A DNA stretch of 64,000 nucleotides from NCBI RefSeq assembly GCF_016755875.1, contig NZ_BNED01000005.1:4602001-4666000 (forward strand), in the 5' to 3' direction. Of the stretch, positions 28,553 to 37,373 are shown in pieces (position 1 is the first letter of the stretch; the number at the start of each line of letters is the position of its first letter). The notes beneath the pieces were generated by a model. The model did no database searches. It saw nothing but the letters and a program-made list of their open reading frames with translations, and was not told the origin of the DNA. The position numbers were made by a program, and so were the translations under genes. Origin of the DNA: Streptomyces spororaveus. GTDB taxonomy: Bacteria > Actinomycetota > Actinomycetes > Streptomycetales > Streptomycetaceae.

Positions 28553-31500
28553 TCACGGCGCCGCCGCATCCACCGCCTTCACGATCCGCTTGTCGGAGAT
28601 CGGGTACGCCGTCCCGAGGGCGTGCGCGAAGTAACTGACGCGCAGTTCCTCGATCATCCAGCGGATGTCGGTGACCGCGGACGGGACCGGCCGCCCCTTC
28701 GGCAACTGCTCCAGCAGCCAGGCGTACTCGTCCTGCATCTCGTGGACCTTCTCCATGCGCGTGGTGTCGCGCTGGACGCCGGTGGGCATCTGCTGGAGCC
28801 GGCGGTCCGCCGCCACCAGGTAGCGCATCAGGTCCGCCAGCCGGCGCAGCCCCGTGAGCGTCACGAAGCCGGCCGGCACGAGGGCCGCCAGCTGCGTCCT
28901 GACGTCCTGGATGTTGGCGACCAGCGCCAGGCTGCCCGTGGCCTTCAGACGGCGCTCACAGGCCTGCCAGGCCGCCAGCACCTGCTGCACCTGGCCCACC
29001 GTGCGCACGGTCGTGTCCACCAGGTCCGCGCGGACGGCCTCGTAGAGCTTGCGGAAGCCCGCCTCGTCCCACGCCGGGCCGCCGTGGTCGGCGATCAGCT
29101 TGTCGGTCGCCGCCGTCGCGCAGTCGTCGAAGAGTGCCTGGATGGAGCCGTGCGGGTTCCTGGACAGGGCCAGCTTCTGCTGGTTGGTCAGGTGGTCCGA
29201 GGCGAACTTCGCCGGGTTCACCGGGATGTTCAGCAGGATCAGCCGCCGGGTTCCCAGCCACATCGCCTGCTGCTGCTCGGCCTCGGTGTCGAAGAGCCGT
29301 ACGGACACGCTCGCGCCCTCGTCCACGAGCGCCGGGTACGCCTTCACCGGCTGGCCGGCCCGCCGGGTCTCGAAGACCTTGGTCAGCGTGCCGATCGTCC
29401 AGTCGGTCAGCCCGGTGCGCTCCACCGACTCCCCGCCCGCCCGCTCCGCCGTGGCCGCGGCGGCCTTGGAGAGGGCCTGGCGGGCCTTCGGCCTCAGCCG
29501 CAGGCGCAGGGCCTCCAGGTCCTTGTCCTCGGCGAGGTTCTTCCGGCGCTCGTCGACGATCCGGAAGGTGATCTTCAGGTGGTCGGGGATCCGGGTGAGG
29601 TCGAAGTCCTCGGCCGAGACCGGGACCCCGACCATCCGCTGGAGCTCGCGCGCCAGCGTGACCGGCAGCGGCTCCTGCAAGGGCACCGCCGTGTCCAGGA
29701 AACGCCCGGCGTAGTTCGGCGCGGGCACGTAGTGCCGGCGGATCGGCTTCGGCAGCGAGCGGATCAGCTCGGTCACGACCTCCTCGCGCAGGCCCGGGAT
29801 CTGCCAGTCGAAGCCCTCGTCCGTGACCTGGTTCAGCACCTGGAGCGGGATGTGGACGGTCACGCCGTCGGCGTCCGCGCCCGGCTCGAACTGGTAGGTC
29901 ACCCGGAACTTCAGCTGCCCCTGCCGCCAGGAGTCCGGGTAGTCGGCCTTGGTGACCCCGGCCGCCTTCTCGGTCAGCAGCATCTCGCGCTCGAAGTCGA
30001 GGAGTTCGGGCTCCTCGCGCTTCTTGTGCTTCCACCAGGAGTCGAAGTGCGCCCCCGAGACCACGTGGGCGGGGATCTTCTGGTCGTAGAAGTCGAAGAG
30101 CGTCTCGTCGTCCACCACGATGTCGCGCCGCCGGGCCCGGTTCTCCAGCTCCTCCACCTCGGTGAGGAGCTTGCGGTTGTCGGCGTAGAACTTGTGGTGC
30201 GTGCGCCAGTCGCCCTCGACCAGCGCGTTGCGGATGAACAGCTCGCGCGAGACCTCGGCGTCGATCCGGCCGTAGTTGATCTTCCGCTGGGCCACGATCG
30301 GCACGCCGTACAGCGTGACCTTCTCGTACGCCATCACGGCCGCCTGGTCCTTCTCCCAGTGCGGCTCGCTGTAGGTGCGCTTGACCAGGTGCTGCGCCAG
30401 CGGCTCCACCCACTCGGGCTCCACCTTGGCGTTCACCCGGGCCCACAGCCGCGAGGTCTCCACCAGCTCGGCCGACATCACGAACTTCGGCTGCTTCTTG
30501 AAGAGCGAGGAGCCCGGGAAGATCGCGAACTTGGCGCTGCGGGCACCGAGGTACTCGTTCTTGTCGGTGTCCTTGAGCCCGATGTGCGACAGCAGACCGG
30601 CCAGCAGCGAGACGTGGACGACCTGCTCGGGCGCGTCGGCCTCGTTGACGTGGATGCCCATGCTCTTGGCGACCGTGCGCAGCTGGGAGTAGATGTCCTG
30701 CCACTCGCGGATCCGCAGGAAGTTCAGGTACTCCTGCTTGCACATCCGGCGGAACGAGGACGAGCCGCGCTCCTTCTGCTGCTCGCGGACGTAGCGCCAC
30801 ATGTTGAGGAACGAGAGGAAGTCGCTCGTCTCGTCCTTGAAGCGGGCGTGGTTCTGGTCGGCCTGGGTCTGCTTGTCCGAGGGCCGCTCGCGCGGGTCCT
30901 GGATGGACAGGGCCGCCGCGATGACCATGACCTCGCGGACGCAGTTGTTCTTGTCGGCCTCGATGACCATGCGGGCCAGCCGCGGGTCCACGGGGAGCTG
31001 GGAGAGCTGGCGGCCCATCTGGGTGAGCCGCTGGCCCTTCTTCCCCTCCGGGCCGGCCTTCTCGCCCGCCTCCAGCGCGCCGAGCTCCTGGAGCAGCTGC
31101 ACGCCGTCGCGGATGTTGCGGTGGTCCGGCGGGTCGATGAAGGGGAACTTCTCGATCTCGCCGAGGCCGGCGGCGGTCATCTGCAGGATGACGGAGGCCA
31201 GGTTGGTCCGCAGGATCTCGGCGTCGGTGAACTCGGGGCGGGCGTCGAAGTCGTCCTCGGAGTACAGCCGGATGCAGATGCCGTCGCTGGTACGGCCGCA
31301 GCGGCCCTTGCGCTGGTTGGCGCTGGCCTGCGAGATCCGCTCGATCGGCAGGCGCTGGACCTTGGTGCGGTGGCTGTAGCGGGAGATCCGGGCGGTGCCC
31401 GGGTCGATCACGTACTTGATGCCGGGGACCGTCAGCGAGGTCTCGGCGACGTTGGTCGCGAGGACGATCCGGCGGCCGGTGTGCTGCTGGAACACGCGGT

Positions 31501-32500
31501 GCTGCTCGGCGTGCGAGAGGCGCGCGTAAAGGGGGAGCACCTCTGTGAAGCGGAGGTTCCGTTTGTTCAGGGCGTCCGCCGTGTCACGGATCTCCCGCTC
31601 GCCCGAGAGGAAGACCAGGATGTCGCCGGGCCCCTCGGACTGGAGCTCGTCGACGGCCTCGCAGATCGCGGTGATCTGGTCCCGGTCGGAGTCGCCGGCC
31701 TCCTCGGCGTCCTCCTCCAGGAGCGGCCGGTAGCGCACCTCCACGGGATAGGTCCGCCCGCTGACCTCGACGATCGGCGCCTCGCCGAAGTGGCGGGAGA
31801 AGCGCTCGGGGTCGATGGTCGCCGAGGTGATGACGACCTTGAGGTCGGGACGCTTCGGCAGCAGCGTGGCCAGGTAGCCCAGCAGGAAGTCGATGTTCAG
31901 CGACCGCTCGTGGGCCTCGTCGATGATGATCGTGTCGTAGGCGCGCAGCTCGCGGTCCGTCTGGATCTCGGCGAGCAGGATGCCGTCCGTCATCAGCTTC
32001 ACGAAGGTCGCGTCCTGGTCGACCTGGTCGGTGAAGCGGACCTTCCAGCCGACCGTCTGCCCGATCTCGGACTTCAGCTCCTCGGCGATCCGTTCCGCGA
32101 CCGTGCGGGCGGCGATCCGGCGGGGCTGGGTGTGCCCGATCATGCCCCGGACGCCCCGGCCCAGCTCCATGCAGATCTTGGGGATCTGCGTGGTCTTGCC
32201 GGACCCGGTCTCGCCCGCGACGATCACGACCTGGTGGTCGCGTATCGCCTCGGCGATCTCGTCCTTCTTCTGGCTGACGGGCAGGTTCTCGGGATACGTG
32301 ACCTCCGGCATCCGCGAGGCACGGCCGGCCAGACGCTCGGCGGCCTTGGCGGCCTCCGCGGCGATCTCGTCGAGCACGGCCTGCTTGGCCTCGGGCTTGC
32401 GGATACGGCGGGCGCCTTCGAGGCGGCGGCCGAGGCGGTGCGCGTCACGGAGGGAGATCTCACCGAGAAGCGTCTGCAGGGCGGCGAAGGAAGTAGACAT
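28553..32500 (-). CDS. hrpA: ATP-dependent RNA helicase HrpA (DEAH box)
   Basis: 1315 residues, the full length of bacterial HrpA. Walker A is VAGETGSGKTTQIPK near residue 95, with DEAH in TIIIDEAHERSLNIDF near 195, then VITSATIDPERF and the C-terminal helicase motif QRKGRCGRTSDG. The HA2/OB regions and the long DUF3418 C-terminus follow. HrpA processes structured mRNAs and, in other bacteria, rescues collided ribosomes. It is alone on the minus strand, divergent from the small secreted protein gene. Confidence 0.96.
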   Translation of the reverse strand: MSTSFAALQTLLGEISLRDAHRLGRRLEGARRIRKPEAKQAVLDEIAAEAAKAAERLAGRASRMPEVTYPENLPVSQKKDEIAEAIRDHQVVIVAGETGSGKTTQIPKICMELGRGVRGMIGHTQPRRIAARTVAERIAEELKSEIGQTVGWKVRFTDQVDQDATFVKLMTDGILLAEIQTDRELRAYDTIIIDEAHERSLNIDFLLGYLATLLPKRPDLKVVITSATIDPERFSRHFGEAPIVEVSGRTYPVEVRYRPLLEEDAEEAGDSDRDQITAICEAVDELQSEGPGDILVFLSGEREIRDTADALNKRNLRFTEVLPLYARLSHAEQHRVFQQHTGRRIVLATNVAETSLTVPGIKYVIDPGTARISRYSHRTKVQRLPIERISQASANQRKGRCGRTSDGICIRLYSEDDFDARPEFTDAEILRTNLASVILQMTAAGLGEIEKFPFIDPPDHRNIRDGVQLLQELGALEAGEKAGPEGKKGQRLTQMGRQLSQLPVDPRLARMVIEADKNNCVREVMVIAAALSIQDPRERPSDKQTQADQNHARFKDETSDFLSFLNMWRYVREQQKERGSSSFRRMCKQEYLNFLRIREWQDIYSQLRTVAKSMGIHVNEADAPEQVVHVSLLAGLLSHIGLKDTDKNEYLGARSAKFAIFPGSSLFKKQPKFVMSAELVETSRLWARVNAKVEPEWVEPLAQHLVKRTYSEPHWEKDQAAVMAYEKVTLYGVPIVAQRKINYGRIDAEVSRELFIRNALVEGDWRTHHKFYADNRKLLTEVEELENRARRRDIVVDDETLFDFYDQKIPAHVVSGAHFDSWWKHKKREEPELLDFEREMLLTEKAAGVTKADYPDSWRQGQLKFRVTYQFEPGADADGVTVHIPLQVLNQVTDEGFDWQIPGLREEVVTELIRSLPKPIRRHYVPAPNYAGRFLDTAVPLQEPLPVTLARELQRMVGVPVSAEDFDLTRIPDHLKITFRIVDERRKNLAEDKDLEALRLRLRPKARQALSKAAAATAERAGGESVERTGLTDWTIGTLTKVFETRRAGQPVKAYPALVDEGASVSVRLFDTEAEQQQAMWLGTRRLILLNIPVNPAKFASDHLTNQQKLALSRNPHGSIQALFDDCATAATDKLIADHGGPAWDEAGFRKLYEAVRADLVDTTVRTVGQVQQVLAAWQACERRLKATGSLALVANIQDVRTQLAALVPAGFVTLTGLRRLADLMRYLVAADRRLQQMPTGVQRDTTRMEKVHEMQDEYAWLLEQLPKGRPVPSAVTDIRWMIEELRVSYFAHALGTAYPISDKRIVKAVDAAAP

Positions 32501-32611
32501 ACCTGATCGAGGATCTCACCTGGGCCCTACGGGTGGCGAACGCATTTGTCGGGTGGACCCGTACCATTTCGGGACGAGTCCGTCGGTCGTACGAGTGAGA
32601 GGCAGCCCACC

Positions 32612-33043
32612 TTGTCCCGCCCCCGGCACGTCTGGAGCCTGCTCGGCGTGGTCCTGGCGGTACTCCTGGGCTGCGCGGCACCGGCGGTGGCGGCCGTCCC
32701 GGCCTCGGTTTCGGCCTCGGTCCCGGACTCCGGCTCGGCTACGGCCACGGCCGCGGACCCGGGCTCGGCCACGGCCGCGGACTCCGGCTCGGCCCCGGTC
32801 CGGCCCCGGGCGGCCGCGTTCACCGACGGCGGCGGGCCCGCCTGTGCGCCGACGGCCCCCGGGCACGGCGGTACACCCGCCGTCCCCACCCGCACCGCGG
32901 GCGAGCAGCACGCGCAGGTCCCGCCCGTGCGGCCGGTGCCCGAGGAGGCCGGTCCGGCCGGTGCCGGGCCCGTAAGCACCCTCGTACGCGACCCCGGGCG
33001 CCCGGCGCCCGACCCGGTGGAGCTGTGCGTGATGCGGGTCTAG
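32612..33043 (+). CDS. Small secreted protein, TTG start
   Basis: About 143 residues. The signal peptide is SRPRHVWSLLGVVLAVLLGCAAPAVAA. The mature part is low-complexity (Ala/Gly/Ser/Asp/Pro) with repeated DSGSA/DPGSA units and no domain that I recognise. The frame is open from 32546, but conservation of a signal peptide and GAGAGG nine bases upstream favour TTG at 32612. It lies 54 bases before the DsbA-like gene and may belong with it. Function unknown. Confidence 0.65.
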   Translation: MSRPRHVWSLLGVVLAVLLGCAAPAVAAVPASVSASVPDSGSATATAADPGSATAADSGSAPVRPRAAAFTDGGGPACAPTAPGHGGTPAVPTRTAGEQHAQVPPVRPVPEEAGPAGAGPVSTLVRDPGRPAPDPVELCVMRV

Positions 33044-33097
33044 GAGGCGGACGCCATCCCGCCCCCGACCCGCCACCCGCAGCACAGGAGCACCCGT

Positions 33098-33838
33098 ATG
33101 CCCTCTTCCAAGAAGAAGTCCTCCGCCAAGAAGTCCGCCACGAAGCCCCTGCTGATCTCCGCCGGGGCCGTCCTCGCCGCGATCACCCTCGGCATCGTCT
33201 CCTGGCAGGCCACCGCCCCCGCCGGGACCGGCTCGTCCGGCGCCCCCGCCGTGGCCGGGCCCCGGACCGACCCCGCCGCCGAGCTCAAGGCGCTGGCCCG
33301 CCGCGAGTCCGGCGACAAGCTCGCCGTCGGCCGCGCCGACGCGCCCGTCGTCCTCATCGAGTACTCCGACTTCAAATGCGGCTACTGCGGCAAGTTCGCC
33401 CGGGACACCGAGCCCGAACTGGTGAAGAAGTACGTCGCGGACGGCACCCTGCGCATCGAGTGGCGCAATTTCCCGATCTTCGGCACCGAGTCCGAGGCCG
33501 CGGCCAGGGCCGCCTGGGCGGCCGGGCAGCAGGACCGTTTCGACGCCTTCCACGCCGCGGCCTACGCCGCCGGATCGAAGGAGAAGGGCTTCGCCGAACA
33601 CCGGCTCGTGGAGCTGGCCCGGGAGGCCGGGGTCCCCGATCTGGAGCGCTTCACGGCGGACATGGCGGGCGGGCCGGCCGCGGCGGCCCTGAAGAAGGAC
33701 CAGGAGGAGGGCTACCGCATCGGCGTCACCTCCACCCCGTCCTTCCTGCTGAACGGCCGTCCCATCGCCGGGGCCCAGCCACTCGACACCTTCACGGCCG
33801 CCATCGCCAGGGCGAAGGCCGAGGCGGCGCAGCGGTGA
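33098..33838 (+). CDS. Membrane-anchored DsbA-family thioredoxin-like protein
   Basis: 246 residues. A lysine-rich N-terminus and one membrane segment (about 17-38) anchor it on the outer face. The thioredoxin-like DsbA domain has the redox motif CGYC at 94-97 (YSDFKCGYCGKF) and the cis-Pro loop GVTSTPSFLLNG near 220. It likely oxidises or shuffles disulfides in secreted proteins. ATG follows CAGGAGC. Its stop overlaps the ccdA start, so its partner in electron transfer is encoded next to it. Confidence 0.94.
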   Translation: MPSSKKKSSAKKSATKPLLISAGAVLAAITLGIVSWQATAPAGTGSSGAPAVAGPRTDPAAELKALARRESGDKLAVGRADAPVVLIEYSDFKCGYCGKFARDTEPELVKKYVADGTLRIEWRNFPIFGTESEAAARAAWAAGQQDRFDAFHAAAYAAGSKEKGFAEHRLVELAREAGVPDLERFTADMAGGPAAAALKKDQEEGYRIGVTSTPSFLLNGRPIAGAQPLDTFTAAIARAKAEAAQR

Positions 33839-34680
33839 CCGACATCGGATACCTGGCCGCCCTGCTGGGCGGCCTCCTCGCGCTGCTCAGCCCGTGCAGC
33901 GCGCTGCTGCTGCCGGCCTTCTTCGCGTACTCCATCGACTCCACCTCGCGGCTCCTGGCACGTACCGGGATCTTCTACGCGGGCCTCGCGAGCACCCTCG
34001 TACCGCTCGGGGCGGCGGGCTCGTACGCCGGGCGCTTCTTCCACAGCAACCGCGACCAGCTCGTGCTGGCCGGCGGCTGGCTGATCGTCGCGCTCGGCCT
34101 CGCGCAGATCCTGGGCCTCGGCTTCGCCCCGAAGCGGATCTCGGAGCTGTCGGGCCGGATCCGGCCGACCACCGCCCTGTCGGTGTACGCCCTCGGCGCG
34201 GTCTACGGCCTGGCCGGGTTCTGCGCCGGGCCGATCCTGGGCAGCGTCCTGACCGTCGCGGCGGTCAGCGGCAGCCCCGTCTACGGCGGCCTGCTGCTGG
34301 CGGTCTACGCCCTGGGAATGGCCGTACCCCTCTTCGTACTGGCCCTGCTGTGGGAGCGGTTCGACCTGGGCCGGCGGCGCTGGCTGCGCGGGCGGGCCCT
34401 GCGCGTCGGACGCTTCGAGCTGCACACCACCTCGCTGCTGTCCGGACTGTTCTTCATCGTCCTGGGCGCGCTGTTCCTCGCCTACGACGGGGCGAGCGCG
34501 CTGCCGGGGCTGCTGGACGTGGACGACTCGTTCGCGGTGGAGCAGTGGGTCGGCTCGCTGGCGGACGCGGTGCCGGACGGGGTGCTGCTCGCCCTGGTCG
34601 CGGCCGGGGCGGCGGCCGTCGGCGTCGTGCAGTGGCGCCGCAGGGAGCGGGTGGCGGAGGCCGAGGCCGAAGGGGAGTAA
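33835..34680 (+). CDS. ccdA: Cytochrome c biogenesis protein CcdA
   Basis: 281 residues, six to seven membrane segments. The two conserved cysteines are Cys21 (LSPCSALLLPA) and Cys130 (GLAGFCAGPILG); CcdA uses them to pass electrons across the membrane to extracytoplasmic thioredoxin-like proteins. GTG at 33835 overlaps the DsbA-like stop (GTGA), strongly suggesting that the two act together. A perfect hairpin ends the unit. Confidence 0.94.
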   Translation: MTDIGYLAALLGGLLALLSPCSALLLPAFFAYSIDSTSRLLARTGIFYAGLASTLVPLGAAGSYAGRFFHSNRDQLVLAGGWLIVALGLAQILGLGFAPKRISELSGRIRPTTALSVYALGAVYGLAGFCAGPILGSVLTVAAVSGSPVYGGLLLAVYALGMAVPLFVLALLWERFDLGRRRWLRGRALRVGRFELHTTSLLSGLFFIVLGALFLAYDGASALPGLLDVDDSFAVEQWVGSLADAVPDGVLLALVAAGAAAVGVVQWRRRERVAEAEAEGE

Positions 34681-34684
34681 CCAC

Positions 34685-34715
34685 AGAAGGCCCCGTCCGA
34701 GGGACGGGGCCTTCT
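34685..34715. terminator. Bidirectional terminator between ccdA and the tRNA cluster
   Basis: AGAAGGCCCCGTCC at 34685-34698 pairs perfectly with GGACGGGGCCTTCT at 34702-34715, loop GAG. Serves ccdA (plus) and the tRNA cluster (minus). Confidence 0.9.
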
Positions 34716-34718
34716 TGA

Positions 34719-34795
34719 TGGTGGCTGGGGCCGGGGTCGAACCGGCGACCTATCGCTTTTCAGGCGATCGCTCGTACCAACTGAGCTACCCAGCC
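34719..34795 (-). tRNA. tRNA-Phe (anticodon GAA), CCA encoded
   Basis: Minus strand GGCTGGG pairs with CCCAGCC, then A and encoded CCA. The anticodon arm ATCGCCTGAAAAGCGAT gives GAA (phenylalanine). Last gene of a Glu-Asp-Phe cluster. Confidence 0.96.
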
Positions 34796-34817
34796 ACGAA
34801 ACCGTTTCCGGCTTCAG

Positions 34818-34891
34818 CGATCCTGACGGGACTTGAACCCGCGACCTCCACCTTGACAGGGTGGCGAGCTAACCAACTGCTCCACAGGACC
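34818..34891 (-). tRNA. tRNA-Asp (anticodon GTC), copy 2
   Basis: GGTCCTG/CAGGATC acceptor stem; otherwise identical to the copy at 28398, including anticodon arm CCACCCTGTCAAGGTGG. Middle gene of the Glu-Asp-Phe cluster. CCA not encoded. Confidence 0.96.
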
Positions 34892-34930
34892 TTGCAGTGT
34901 GCGAGAACAAGTCTTGCACACGGTAATGCG

Positions 34931-35003
34931 TACCCCCAACGGGATTCGAACCCGTGCTACCGCCTTGAAAGGGCGGCGTCCTGGGCCACTAGACGATGAG
35001 GGC
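34931..35003 (-). tRNA. tRNA-Glu (anticodon TTC)
   Basis: Minus strand GCCCTCA pairs with TGGGGGT (one G-U pair) and A discriminator. The anticodon arm CCGCCCTTTCAAGGCGG gives TTC (glutamate). First gene of the tRNA cluster. Confidence 0.96.
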
Positions 35004-35046
35004 TAAAGGCCCGCCGGGCACTTCTCAGCGCGTCGGGGACGTGAGA

Positions 35047-35076
35047 AGCATATGGGATCCGGGGAGCTATCGCCAA
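35047..35076 (-). promoter_or_regulatory. Promoter of the Glu-Asp-Phe tRNA cluster
   Basis: On the minus strand TTGGCG (35071-35076), spacer 18, TATGCT (35047-35052), 43 bases before tRNA-Glu. Both hexamers fit the vegetative consensus. Confidence 0.65.
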
Positions 35077-35094
35077 AACGGTTTCCCCCGGAGC

Positions 35095-35100
35095 GACAAT
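35095..35100 (+). promoter_or_regulatory. -10-like element before the zincin gene
   Basis: GACAAT lies six bases before the GTG at 35107 and no Shine-Dalgarno is visible at a suitable distance, consistent with leaderless translation. It is divergent from the tRNA promoter about 20 bases away. Confidence 0.35.
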
Positions 35101-35106
35101 GGCCGG

Positions 35107-35457
35107 GTGCTGGAGATGACGCGCGAGGAGTTCGAAGAGCTCGTCGCAGAGGCCCTGGACCGGATCCCGCCGGAGCTGACGCGGCTGATGGACAACGTGG
35201 CGGTGTTCGTCGAGGACGAACCGCCCGCCGACGACCCCGAACTGCTCGGCCTCTACGAGGGAACTCCGCTGACGGACCGCGGCGAGTGGTACGCCGGGGT
35301 GCTCCCCGACCGGATCACCATCTACCGCAACCCCACCTTGCGGATGTGCGAGGACCGGGAGAGCGTGGTCGCCGAGACGGAGGTCACCGTGGTGCACGAG
35401 ATCGCCCACCACTTCGGGATCGACGACGAGCGGCTGCACGCGCTGGGGTACGGGTGA
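35107..35457 (+). CDS. Small zincin-like metallopeptidase
   Basis: 116 residues, one compact domain. The zinc motif [11 protein letters not shown] at 97-107 supplies His97, Glu98, His101 and probably Asp106 (HExxHxxGxxD), as in the minimal zincins of the DUF1025/MMP family, whose substrate is unknown. The N-terminus [22 protein letters not shown] is typical. GTG at 35107 is chosen; an in-frame ATG three codons later is possible. Its stop overlaps the first crcB start (GTGA). Confidence 0.92.
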   Translation: MLEMTREEFEELVAEALDRIPPELTRLMDNVAVFVEDEPPADDPELLGLYEGTPLTDRGEWYAGVLPDRITIYRNPTLRMCEDRESVVAETEVTVVHEIAHHFGIDDERLHALGYG

Positions 35458-35987
35458 CCGGGCCCGCCGTCCCGGTTCCCGGTGACGGGGCGGTCCGGGC
35501 GGCGGATGCCGCGGAGGCCATCGATCCGGACGTCGACCTGCACGTACCGGCGCAGCGCGCCGAGCCCCAGGGCCGGGTGCTCGCGGCGGTCGCGGCGGGC
35601 GGGGCGGTCGGGGGCGCGGCGCGGTACGGGATCGCCCTGCTGTGGCCGGCCGGGCCCGGGGCCTTTCCGTGGGCGACCCTGTGGATCAACGCCTCCGGCA
35701 GTGCGCTGATCGGCGTCCTCATGGTGCTGATCAGCGAGGGTGGCCGGACGGCCCCGCATCCGCTGCTCAGGCCCTTCGCCGGGGTCGGTGTGCTCGGCGG
35801 CTTCACCACCTTCTCCACCTACGCGGTGGACTTCTCACGGCTCCTGGACGAGGAACGGACCGGGACCGCCCTGGCCTACGGCGCTCTCACGGTGGTGGCG
35901 GCGCTCGGCGCGGTGTGGGCGGCGGCCGCGGCGACCCGGCGCGCGGTCCGCGGTGCCGGGCGCGCACCGGGGGGTACCCCGAGGTGA
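35454..35987 (+). CDS. crcB: Fluoride exporter CrcB/Fluc, subunit 1
   Basis: 177 residues. A non-conserved N-terminal extension of about 45 residues precedes four membrane segments. The Fluc signature [17 protein letters not shown] near residue 125 lines the fluoride pore, and [16 protein letters not shown] carries the conserved Asn. Fluc channels are dual-topology dimers; Gram-positive bacteria often have two genes making a heterodimer. Coupled by GTGA overlaps to the zincin upstream and to crcB 2 downstream. No fluoride riboswitch was seen. Confidence 0.94.
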   Translation: MTGPAVPVPGDGAVRAADAAEAIDPDVDLHVPAQRAEPQGRVLAAVAAGGAVGGAARYGIALLWPAGPGAFPWATLWINASGSALIGVLMVLISEGGRTAPHPLLRPFAGVGVLGGFTTFSTYAVDFSRLLDEERTGTALAYGALTVVAALGAVWAAAAATRRAVRGAGRAPGGTPR

Positions 35988-36376
35988 ACTGGCTGCTCGT
36001 GGTGGCGGGCGCGGCCGTCGGCGCGCCGCTGCGCTACCTGCTGGACCGTGCGGTGCAGGGGCGGCTGGCCGGCCCGGACGGCCCGGACAGCCTGTTCCCC
36101 TGGGGCACCTTCGTGGTCAACGCGACCGCCTGCCTGGTGCTGGGGTCGCTGGCCGGGGCGACGCTGGCGGGGGCCGCCTCCTCGCGGCTGCAGCTGCTGC
36201 TCGGGACCGGGCTGTGCGGTGCGCTGAGCACGTACTCGACGTTCTCGTACGAGACGCTGCGGCTGGCCGAGCGCGGCCGGGGGTTCCTGGCCGCGGCGAA
36301 CGTGGTGATGTCGGTGCTGGTGGGGCTGGGCGCGGTGCACCTCGGGTCGCAGGTGGCGCGGCAGCTCCTCGGCTGA
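35984..36376 (+). CDS. crcB: Fluoride exporter CrcB/Fluc, subunit 2
   Basis: 130 residues, four membrane segments, no N-terminal extension. [14 protein letters not shown] and [19 protein letters not shown] carry the pore motifs. Probably forms the heterodimeric channel with the protein encoded just upstream. GTG start overlaps that gene's stop by four bases. Confidence 0.94.
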   Translation: MNWLLVVAGAAVGAPLRYLLDRAVQGRLAGPDGPDSLFPWGTFVVNATACLVLGSLAGATLAGAASSRLQLLLGTGLCGALSTYSTFSYETLRLAERGRGFLAAANVVMSVLVGLGAVHLGSQVARQLLG

Positions 36377-36481
36377 GGGGGTCGTCCGGGAGCCCTTGGG
36401 AGGGGGCGGCCGAGGGGGCCGGCCGCAGGGGGTCGGCCGAGGGGTTCGCCCCGGGTGTTCCGGCGAGGGCGTGTCCCTTAC

Positions 36482-36510
36482 GGGTCAAAGGGAGTTGGGC
36501 ACATTGACCC
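36482..36510. repeat. Inverted repeat upstream of the lipoprotein gene
   Basis: GGGTCAA (36482-36488) and TTGACCC (36504-36510), seven-base perfect arms, 15 bases apart. The right arm contains TTGACC, a possible -35, so the repeat could be an operator. No good -10 follows. Confidence 0.3.
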
Positions 36511-36552
36511 GCTCATGCGGAATGTTCACCCTCAGGCTCCGGAGGTGCCCCC

Positions 36553-37095
36553 GTGCGCCAGTTGTCCGCTTCCCTCCGACTGGCCGTCACCGCGCTCGCG
36601 GTCGCGGCGACGGCCGGCTGCATGAGCGTCGGTGAGGACGCGGCGAAGCCCGGGCCCGCCGCTTCGGGAGACCGCCGCGGCGGCGCCGAGGCGGGCGCGG
36701 GAACCGTTTCGGGGCGGAGCTCCGGGATCCACGGCAACGGGCACGGCGTGAAGGACGGTACGGGGGCCCAGGACGGCCGGCCCAAGGAGGACGGCAAGGC
36801 CTCCGGCGCGACCGGGGCCTCCCCCAGCCCGGGTGCGCCGAGCGGGGCGCCGGGCGTGCCCGCGCCGTCGGCGGGACCGGGCGGCGGGGCGGGCGGGCAG
36901 GGCCCGCAGGAACCCGCCTCGGGCGGTTCGAGCGGGTCGGGCGGATCCGGCGGCCCGGGCGGTTCGGCCGGCGGGCAGCATTCGGCCAGCCCGACCCCGT
37001 CGCCGCCGGCCACCACTCCCCCTGTGACGGAACCCACGCCGGCGCCGTCGAGTCCGCAGCCGGAGCCGACCGTCATCCCGGCGCCGGAACTCTAG
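36553..37095 (+). CDS. Low-complexity lipoprotein
   Basis: 180 residues. A lipoprotein signal with lipobox AATAGC near residue 18-23 anchors it outside. The rest is almost entirely Gly/Pro/Ser/Ala and probably disordered; no domain is recognisable. GTG start with GGAGG nine bases upstream. Function unknown; possibly a cell-wall-spanning tether. Confidence 0.75.
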   Translation: MRQLSASLRLAVTALAVAATAGCMSVGEDAAKPGPAASGDRRGGAEAGAGTVSGRSSGIHGNGHGVKDGTGAQDGRPKEDGKASGATGASPSPGAPSGAPGVPAPSAGPGGGAGGQGPQEPASGGSSGSGGSGGPGGSAGGQHSASPTPSPPATTPPVTEPTPAPSSPQPEPTVIPAPEL

Positions 37096-37189
37096 GCCCG
37101 GCGGGCATCCGGCCGGGGGCCGACGGGCCCGGTCCGGTATCGGCCGTTCGGGTGTCTTCGCAGGTCAGAGGTGGTTCTCCGGGAGCGAC

Positions 37190-37219
37190 TTGCCAGACCC
37201 CCGGGAGGGTGCGTATGGT
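37190..37219 (+). promoter_or_regulatory. Candidate promoter of the DEAD-box helicase gene
   Basis: TTGCCA (37190-37195), spacer 18, TATGGT (37214-37219). It implies a leader of roughly 150 bases containing GACCGC/GCGGTC (37297-37314) and other GC hairpins before the ATG, like the long regulated leaders of cold-shock helicases. Confidence 0.5.
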
Positions 37220-37373
37220 TATAGATCGTTTGATCCCATTGCCCGGCGCCGAATCCGAAGAGCGCCGTGTGGCGCGTACTCTCCCTAGCCGTGGCTGACC
37301 GCATTGAGGCGGTCGATTTGCGATTCACGGAGTTTGGGCGCGTGCCGAGACTCCGGAAGGTTTCGCATTTCGC

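Noticed and set aside
34996..35457. Fluoride riboswitch before the crcB unit
   Set aside because: The region before the zincin contains only promoters and the tRNA cluster; the conserved riboswitch core was not recognised.
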